Shown here: positions 5,784-10,210 of the stretch, in pieces
How positions within the stretch are numbered: position 1 is the first letter of the stretch
Layout of the letters: each line of letters opens with the position of its first letter
Source of the DNA: Francisellaceae bacterium
GTDB taxonomy: Bacteria; Pseudomonadota; Gammaproteobacteria; Berkiellales; Berkiellaceae
Assembly: GCA_023266415.1 (NCBI GenBank)
Contig: JAHFQG010000036.1
Span: 1-10,210 of the forward strand
Length of the DNA stretch: 10,210 bases
Reading direction: 5' to 3'
Position numbers and translations under genes: made by a program
Notes under the pieces: generated by a model
Told to the model about the DNA's origin: nothing
What the model saw: the letters and a program-made list of their open reading frames with translations, nothing else
The model's database searches: none

Positions 5784-6829
5784 GTGATATACCAACTTTT
5801 GTCTAAGTGCTCTTCGAGCAAAGGACGAACTGTTTGGCTGACGCCAGGCTCGCCCGGTTTTTGGATGGAAACCGTCACTTCAGTGTCGTATTTTCCATGC
5901 CCAAAACGTGCGGTGATTTCGGCGGCAAGGGTGAGATCTGCCTCCGTGGGAAGCCCATCAATGAGGACCAACGGGCCCGCATGACTGATGCTGGTTAAAT
6001 TGATAAATTGGTGCCGGTACCCCGATAAAAAGCGATTTTCGCCTTCTTCACGGCCAATAATCATCTTAAAATGGGGGCGGGGACGGATATGTCGCCCCAC
6101 TTTGAGGAGCATAATATCATCGAATTCATATCGTTTTTCTTGGCGGGAGGCCCACAGATCTTGAAGTTTGCGGCTGTATTGGGGATCTGTTAGGGCACAA
6201 CAGCCTCCCGCAGGAGTGGCATAATCGGTGAAACCAAATTTTCTAGCTAACTCAAATTGAGGATTGCGATCTCGGCCATGGAAGCCATAAAGTTTTTCAC
6301 GGTCGACCCAGCCTTCCCGTTCCGGTAACGTCATGGGTAAATTTTTGGCGCACAAAGGGCGCAACAGGCGATCATTCGCGCCAGACTGTTTGGCGACAAT
6401 GGGCATGGTGTCTTTTCGTTGAGACATGGGCCGTTGGCCAACAACCTCGCCTGTGATAATGAAGTCGAATTCGTATTGGTTGTCTTCTAGGTATTGAACC
6501 GCTTTTTTGACCATAAAAATTTTACAGTCTAAGCAAGGGTTGGTATTCGCCCCATAACCATATTTTGGGTTAATGACAATGTCTTTATATTCTTCAATGA
6601 CATCGACAAAATTAAGAGGTATGTCTAACTGTTCGGCTACCCAAAGGGCATTGTTTCTTTTTTGCTTGGCCGTGTCTTTTTTTCGAATAGCCTGGGTGTG
6701 CCCTTCGACACAGAATCCGGTATAAAAATTAATACCTTCCACTGCAATGCCTTGCTCCAACATAAGCTTTGTGGCTAACATGGAGTCTAGCCCGCCAGAA
6801 ATCAATGCAATGGCTTTACGTGGTTTCAT
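5780..6829 (-). CDS. PP-loop ATPase, MnmA/ThiI-like tRNA thiolation enzyme with C-terminal RNA-binding domain
   Basis: A 349-residue cytoplasmic enzyme. The PP-loop SGGLDSML (11-18) binds and adenylates with ATP, as in MnmA, ThiI and TtuA. A Cys-x-x-Cys pair (Cys99, Cys102, in NPCLDCK) and a later Cys210-Cys211 (in PAGGCC) occupy the places where MnmA/ThiI-type enzymes keep catalytic or cluster-binding residues. ITGEVVGQRPMSQR (125-138) is another PP-loop enzyme block. From about residue 237, LLKVGRHIRP and MIIGREEGENRFL resemble the small NFACT-R-type RNA-binding domain fused to some such proteins. Proteins like this are often named tRNA (5-methylaminomethyl-2-thiouridylate) methyltransferase, although they are thiolases and not methylases. 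The TusA-like gene that follows overlaps by four bases. There is no clear SD before ATG 6829. Substrate RNA and nucleotide are unknown. Confidence 0.78.
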   Translation of the reverse strand: MKPRKAIALISGGLDSMLATKLMLEQGIAVEGINFYTGFCVEGHTQAIRKKDTAKQKRNNALWVAEQLDIPLNFVDVIEEYKDIVINPKYGYGANTNPCLDCKIFMVKKAVQYLEDNQYEFDFIITGEVVGQRPMSQRKDTMPIVAKQSGANDRLLRPLCAKNLPMTLPEREGWVDREKLYGFHGRDRNPQFELARKFGFTDYATPAGGCCALTDPQYSRKLQDLWASRQEKRYEFDDIMLLKVGRHIRPRPHFKMIIGREEGENRFLSGYRHQFINLTSISHAGPLVLIDGLPTEADLTLAAEITARFGHGKYDTEVTVSIQKPGEPGVSQTVRPLLEEHLDKSWYIT

Positions 6830-6874
6830 AAAAGATACAGCTAAAAAAACGTAACCGACTCAAAAACTGTCGCC

Positions 6875-6903
6875 AGTATACGAGCTTTTATAGGCGTATG
6901 CAA
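6875..6903 (-). promoter_or_regulatory. Predicted sigma70-type promoter of the PP-loop/tusA/repeat-protein unit
   Basis: On the - strand, TTGCAT (6903-6898) and TATACT (6880-6875) are separated by exactly 17 bases. The -10 matches consensus at five of six positions and the -35 at four of six. Transcription would start near 6868, giving a leader of about 40 bases to ATG 6829. No competing promoter is visible between the three genes downstream, so it probably serves all of them. Confidence 0.6.
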
Positions 6904-6957
6904 ACATTTAAAAATAAATTACTATGCCAACGTCGAGGATAGCATCCTGTCAAAAAG

Positions 6958-7443
6958 CTAGTGTTTTTTGGTGGAAATAATTGCTGCAGGGGGTAAAATA
7001 TCTAGAGGGTTTTGGACCGTATACTGACGTGTGGCAGCCAAAACAGTGATAAGATGTCTGAACTCTTCATATAATTCTTGAAAGAGAGCCGTATTATCCG
7101 AAGTCTTCTGAAGTAACAATTGGTAGGCGCTTTTACCCAATTCGGTCAGATAATCCACCGAAATAGACCGTTTTTGAGCATGCTCTCTAAATAAACCGGA
7201 CAATAAGAGGCATTTATCCCCCACCCTTTGTAAGGTTCTAAGGGGATGGATGGGGTGGGGGGCTTTTAAAAACTCCAGTCCAAGGAGGCTATGAGCTAAG
7301 TCAGGTTCAGTGGAAAACCTTATTAGTAATGAAACTAAATAATTTTCAATAGGGCCAGACAGATATACCCGCGCGTCTTGCTGGGCTTCCTGCAACAAGG
7401 TATACCAGAGGGCTTGTTCGTTGGGGTGCCACAATAGATCCAT
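6958..7443 (-). CDS. Conserved hypothetical alpha-helical protein
   Basis: A 161-residue soluble protein with no signal peptide or membrane segment and a mostly helical composition. It reads like a family of uncharacterised gammaproteobacterial proteins that share a central block of the type QRVGDKCLLLSGLF (72-85), followed by a basic turn (HAQKR) and a helix with YLTELGKSAYQLL (98-110). This resemblance is from memory and gives no function. ATG 7443 has AGGAG (7452-7456 on the + strand) eight bases upstream, so the start is well supported. It is transcribed away from typA from a shared 107-bp intergenic region. It ends in a separate transcript from the PP-loop gene, whose own promoter lies downstream. 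A regulatory or structural role cannot be proposed from the sequence alone. Confidence 0.7.
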   Translation of the reverse strand: MDLLWHPNEQALWYTLLQEAQQDARVYLSGPIENYLVSLLIRFSTEPDLAHSLLGLEFLKAPHPIHPLRTLQRVGDKCLLLSGLFREHAQKRSISVDYLTELGKSAYQLLLQKTSDNTALFQELYEEFRHLITVLAATRQYTVQNPLDILPPAAIISTKKH

Positions 7444-7470
7444 CTTTCATACTCCTGCTCTCTCTATAAA

Positions 7471-7499
7471 AGCATAGTCCGAAACTTAACCTATTTCAG
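7471..7499 (-). promoter_or_regulatory. Possible promoter of the conserved hypothetical gene
   Basis: On the - strand CTGAAA (7499-7494) and TATGCT (7476-7471) are 17 bases apart, each matching consensus at four of six positions. A start near 7464 would place the AGGAG site about ten bases into the transcript. The match is weak, but spacing and location are right. Confidence 0.35.
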
Positions 7500-7508
7500 G
7501 GGTAAACC

Positions 7509-7517
7509 TGGTATACT
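7509..7517 (+). promoter_or_regulatory. Predicted extended -10 promoter of typA
   Basis: TGGTATACT gives an extended -10 (TGn) with a -10 that matches consensus at five of six positions. No good -35 lies at 16-18 bases; TTAACC at 7486-7491 is 20 bases away. Extended -10 promoters can work without a -35. The leader to GTG 7551 would be about 27 bases and includes AAGAGG at 7537-7542. Confidence 0.5.
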
Positions 7518-7550
7518 AGAAGGCTTTTCGTTTCATAAGAGGTTATTTTT

Positions 7551-9383
7551 GTGACATCGTCCCCCTCGTCTTATCTGGATAAACTCCGAAATATTGCCAT
7601 TATTGCCCATGTGGACCACGGTAAAACCACGCTGGTTGACTGCCTCCTGACACAATCCGGCACATTATCTGAGCGCACCCAGGTTTCTCGCATTATGGAT
7701 TCCAACGATTTGGAAAAAGAACGGGGCATCACCATTCTAGCCAAAAACACCGCTATTGAGTGGGAAGGGTACCGGATTAATATCGTTGATACTCCCGGAC
7801 ATGCCGATTTTGGGGGAGAAGTGGAACGTGTTTTGTCTATGGTCGACTCCGTTTTGCTCCTGGTAGACGCGGTGGATGGTCCTATGCCACAAACTCGCTT
7901 CGTGACTCAAAAAGCCTTTGCCGCCGGCTTAAACCCCATTGTGGTGGTTAATAAGGTCGATCGTGATGGTGCCAGACCAAATTGGGTGGTTGATCAAATT
8001 TTTGACCTATTTGACAACCTGGGGGCCACTGAAAAACAGCTGGATTTTCCCATTGTGTTTGCTTCTGCCTTGAAAGGGTATGCCACCTTGGATTTAAACA
8101 ATCCCAGCACCGATATGCGTCCCTTATTTGAAACAGTCATTCAACATTGCCCCCGTCCCCCCTGTGAAAAATCAGGGCCATTTCAAATGCGTGTTAGTAC
8201 ACTTGATTACTCTTCCTATGTAGGGACCATTGGTATTGGCCGTATTCAGCGGGGCATTATCAAGCGCAATACCCCTGTTTCTGTGGTTGGGGCAGACGGC
8301 CAAATACGCTCTGCTAAAGTGTTGCAAGTCTTAATGCCTATTGGCCTGGAACGCCATGAGGTGGATCAAGCCGAAGCGGGAGATATTGTGGCCGTGACTG
8401 GGGTAGATCCTTTATTCATTTCCGATACCCTCTGCGATAAACAACACATAGAAGCATTACCCCCCCTCATGGTCGATGAACCCACGGTGAGTATGATGTT
8501 TCAAGTTAACGATTCTCCTTTTTCGGGTCAAGAAGGGGAATTTGTAACTTCCCGCCAAATCCGTGCCCGCCTTTTAAAAGAATGCTTACATAATGTGGCG
8601 TTACGGGTGGAAGAAGCGGTTGATCCAGATAAATTTCGGGTATCCGGTCGGGGTGAATTGCATTTGGCCATTTTGCTAGAAAACATGCGTCGCGAAGGGT
8701 ATGAAATTGCGGTGGCTCGTCCTGAAGTTATCTTAAAAAAAATATCAGATACCGAAACTTTAGAGCCCTATGAAAATTTAACCGTAGATGTGGAAGAGGC
8801 GCATCAAGGTATTATCATGGAAAAATTGGGAGAACGTCAGGGCGATTTAAGAAATATGGTACCTGATGGTCGGGGCCGCGTTCGGTTAGACTATCATATT
8901 CCTGCGCGAGGGTTGATTGGGTTTCATATGGAATTCCTCACCCTCACCTCTGGATCTGGCCTCATGACACATGTGTTTGATACCTATGCTCCAATGAAAA
9001 AACAAGCTGTGCTCAAATCACGGTCTAATGGCGCCTTAATTTCCAACAGTTCTGGCATTGCCACCGGTTTTGCGTTATTTAACTTACAAGCCAGAGGTCG
9101 TATGTTTATTGGGCCCCAAACCCCTGTTTACGAAGGAATGGTGGTGGGGATGCATACTCGAGACAATGATTTGGTGGTGAATGTAACAAAAGAAAAGCAA
9201 TTAACTAACATACGTGCGTCAGGGCGAGATGAGAATATTGTATTAACCCCCCCCACTCAACATACCCTCGAAAGCGCCCTAGAATGGATTAATGACGATG
9301 AATTGGTGGAAATCACCCCCAAGAATATCCGGCTTAGAAAACGTTTCTTGAAGGAAACCGATAGAAAAAGAGAAAACCGGTAA
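7551..9383 (+). CDS. typA: Translational GTPase TypA/BipA
   Basis: A 610-residue ribosome-associated GTPase of the EF-G family, close in length to E. coli BipA (607). It acts on the ribosome and is linked to 50S assembly and stress or cold adaptation. The G domain is intact: G1 AHVDHGKTT (19-27), the ERGIT switch I motif (57-61), [11 protein letters not shown] (80-90), NKVD (134-137) and SALKG (172-176). Domain II, an EF-G-like domain III with [19 protein letters not shown], a domain V and the BipA-specific C-terminal domain ([15 protein letters not shown] onward) follow in order. GTG 7551 is taken as the start because AAGAGG lies eight bases upstream; it gives an N-terminus about eight residues longer than in E. 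coli. Several C runs of seven or eight bases occur in frame. No truncation is seen. Confidence 0.97.
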   Translation: MTSSPSSYLDKLRNIAIIAHVDHGKTTLVDCLLTQSGTLSERTQVSRIMDSNDLEKERGITILAKNTAIEWEGYRINIVDTPGHADFGGEVERVLSMVDSVLLLVDAVDGPMPQTRFVTQKAFAAGLNPIVVVNKVDRDGARPNWVVDQIFDLFDNLGATEKQLDFPIVFASALKGYATLDLNNPSTDMRPLFETVIQHCPRPPCEKSGPFQMRVSTLDYSSYVGTIGIGRIQRGIIKRNTPVSVVGADGQIRSAKVLQVLMPIGLERHEVDQAEAGDIVAVTGVDPLFISDTLCDKQHIEALPPLMVDEPTVSMMFQVNDSPFSGQEGEFVTSRQIRARLLKECLHNVALRVEEAVDPDKFRVSGRGELHLAILLENMRREGYEIAVARPEVILKKISDTETLEPYENLTVDVEEAHQGIIMEKLGERQGDLRNMVPDGRGRVRLDYHIPARGLIGFHMEFLTLTSGSGLMTHVFDTYAPMKKQAVLKSRSNGALISNSSGIATGFALFNLQARGRMFIGPQTPVYEGMVVGMHTRDNDLVVNVTKEKQLTNIRASGRDENIVLTPPTQHTLESALEWINDDELVEITPKNIRLRKRFLKETDRKRENR

Positions 9384-9390
9384 GGCCGTT

Positions 9391-9429
9391 CCCTCTCCCG
9401 CTTCGCGGGGGAGGGCTAGGGAGGGGGTG
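9391..9429. repeat. GC-rich REP-like hairpin after typA
   Basis: Seven bases after the typA stop, 9391-9415 forms an 11-bp stem (one G-T pair) around a TTC loop, CCCTCTCCCGC against GCGGGGGAGGG. It is followed by CTAGGGAGGGGGTG. No T run follows, so it is not a standard terminator. The hairpin plus a trailing GGCTAGGG-type arm resembles extragenic palindromes dispersed in many proteobacterial genomes; this is from memory. It may protect the typA mRNA 3' end. Confidence 0.55.
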
Positions 9430-9435
9430 TATCTC

Positions 9436-9466
9436 AAAAAAAAAGCCCGGGGGTGAGCCCAGGCTT
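9436..9466 (-). terminator. Intrinsic terminator for the tat transcript
   Basis: Read on the - strand, AAGCCTGGG (9466-9458) pairs with CCCGGGCTT (9451-9443) over nine base pairs with one G-T, around a six-base loop. It runs straight into seven more T residues (9442-9436). This is a textbook Rho-independent terminator. It lies about 170 bases after the tatC stop at 9633 and likely ends the tat operon. On the + strand the stem is preceded, not followed, by the homopolymer, so it should act poorly on typA. Confidence 0.85.
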
Positions 9467-9632
9467 AATCCGATAAAATCGGTTGGAGATTGACAAGATC
9501 AGTATCTCTCAGGGCAATAGGCTTGGTATGTAGGAAATTGACATAGCAATACACCAGAGATTGACGACCCAATCATACCGTGAAGATCTTGTTCATCCTG
9601 ATCTTACTCAAGTATTTAAAACAGATCCAGAT
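9467..9632. other. Intergenic stretch between tatC end and terminator
   Basis: No supported gene. It holds a small hairpin (CCGAT-aaa-ATCGG, 9470-9482) and an 8-base inverted repeat, AAGATCAG at 9495-9502 with CTGATCTT at 9598-9605. On the - strand there is also a 35-codon open frame (9572-9465, TTG start) that lacks an SD and ends inside the terminator stem. It may be a long structured 3' UTR of the tat mRNA or a gene remnant. Confidence 0.4.
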
Positions 9633-10210
9633 CTATCGATTGTGCGGCGCAGCACGGTGTTGAAACGCATAAACAGCTAGGCCTAACTCAAAAAGCCCCC
9701 ATAAAGGCAATGCCAGCAAGATTTGTGATAACACATCAGGCGGAGTAAGTAACATACCTAACGTAAATGCCCCAATAATGACATAGGGTCGCCAATCTCT
9801 TAAACGTTCAGGGGTTAAAATACGCGTGTGAAGTAAGATCCATGTCACAATAGGCACCTGGAAAGCCAACCCAAAAGCCCACAACAAAGATAACACAAAA
9901 TCAAGATAATGCTGAATGTCTGTCATTATTTTGACATCCAGAGGGGTGAGAAAAATAAAGAATTTTAACGTCATGGGACAAACCACAAAAAAAGCAAACA
10001 ACATGCCGATATAAAACAACCCAATACTGGCAACCAGCGTGCTTTGGACCAGAATTTTTTCTTTTTTGTACAAAGCCGGCGCCACAAAATGCCATAGTTG
10101 ATATAAAAAGAAAGGCATGGTTACCCACAAACTCATTTGAAACACTAAGTGCATAGGGGTGGTGAAAGAATATGTTAGTTTTGTGACTACCAAATGATGT
10201 CCAGATGGTA
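9633..10210 (-). CDS. tatC: Sec-independent protein translocase subunit TatC (partial, 5' end missing)
   Basis: Inner-membrane core of the twin-arginine translocon, which binds the signal peptide of folded Tat substrates together with TatB. About 191 codons are visible, and the frame stays open to the window edge. The residues before an internal TTG at 10193 (ending PSGHH) also align with the periplasmic loop of E. coli TatC, so that TTG is not the true start. Family marks are TPMHLVFQ, YQLWHFVAPALYKKEK with the conserved cytoplasmic Glu (E. coli Glu103), FYIGMLFAFFVV, RPYVIIGAFTLGMLLTPPDVLSQ with the conserved Asp (Asp211), and a short basic C-terminal tail. The site of E. coli Glu170 is Gln here (AFQVP), as in other TatC proteins. 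About five of six membrane segments are present. TatA and TatB would be expected upstream on the - strand, outside the window. Confidence 0.95.
   Translation of the reverse strand, partial: PSGHHLVVTKLTYSFTTPMHLVFQMSLWVTMPFFLYQLWHFVAPALYKKEKILVQSTLVASIGLFYIGMLFAFFVVCPMTLKFFIFLTPLDVKIMTDIQHYLDFVLSLLWAFGLAFQVPIVTWILLHTRILTPERLRDWRPYVIIGAFTLGMLLTPPDVLSQILLALPLWGLFELGLAVYAFQHRAAPHNR

Noticed and set aside
6936..6948. Short inverted repeat AGGAT-agc-ATCCT as a terminator for the hypothetical gene
   Set aside because: The stem is only five base pairs and no T run follows on the - strand.
9391..9415. Hairpin after typA as a standard Rho-independent terminator
   Set aside because: The stem is strong but a G-rich sequence, not T residues, follows on the + strand, so it was listed as a repeat.
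9901..10128. A second - strand open frame of 75 codons overlapping tatC
   Set aside because: Lies in another frame of an unmistakable TatC and has no features of its own.
10191..10193. TTG at 10193 as the tatC start
   Set aside because: The frame continues upstream and those residues align with TatC; starting here would lose the first membrane segment.

Overview
The window looks like chromosomal DNA of a gammaproteobacterium. The evidence is an MSHA-type pilus biogenesis cassette, a BipA/TypA of gammaproteobacterial length and motif order, a TatC close to the enterobacterial one, and a small alpha-helical protein of a type I recall from gammaproteobacteria. Base composition is moderate, slightly AT-rich by eye. 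I cannot name a genus. Gene density and codon use look uniform, and I see no insertion sequence, CRISPR array, tRNA or rRNA.

Region 1 (1-5232, + strand) is the distal part of an MSHA-like type IV pilus operon. It holds the 3' end of a pilin gene, then a prepilin of the MshA/MshB class, and then genes matching mshC, mshD, mshO, mshP and mshQ in the order known from Vibrio. The genes overlap or nearly abut, so they are probably one translationally coupled transcript whose promoter lies before the window. The five complete prepilins carry class III leaders cut by a prepilin peptidase, and each has exactly two cysteines. The last gene encodes a large secreted MshQ-type protein (DUF6701), a likely tip or adhesin subunit.

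Region 2 (5233-6903, mainly - strand) is a convergent three-gene unit. A well-placed sigma70-type promoter at 6875-6903 drives a PP-loop ATPase with an apparent C-terminal RNA-binding domain, related to tRNA-thiolating enzymes. Its stop codon overlaps the start of a TusA-family sulfur carrier in ATGA. The carrier's 3' end overlaps a third gene, for a short, very basic, secreted protein made of four imperfect 16-17 residue repeats. The first two genes make sense together as sulfur transfer to RNA. The third is unexplained and is the most novel item in the window.

Region 3 (6904-9632) has a conserved hypothetical gene on the - strand, divergent from typA (bipA), a ribosome-associated translational GTPase, with both promoters inside about 100 bp. 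After typA comes a GC-rich REP-like hairpin, then a strong intrinsic terminator that works on the - strand and closes the tat transcript.

Region 4 (9633-10210, - strand) is tatC, truncated at its 5' end by the window edge.
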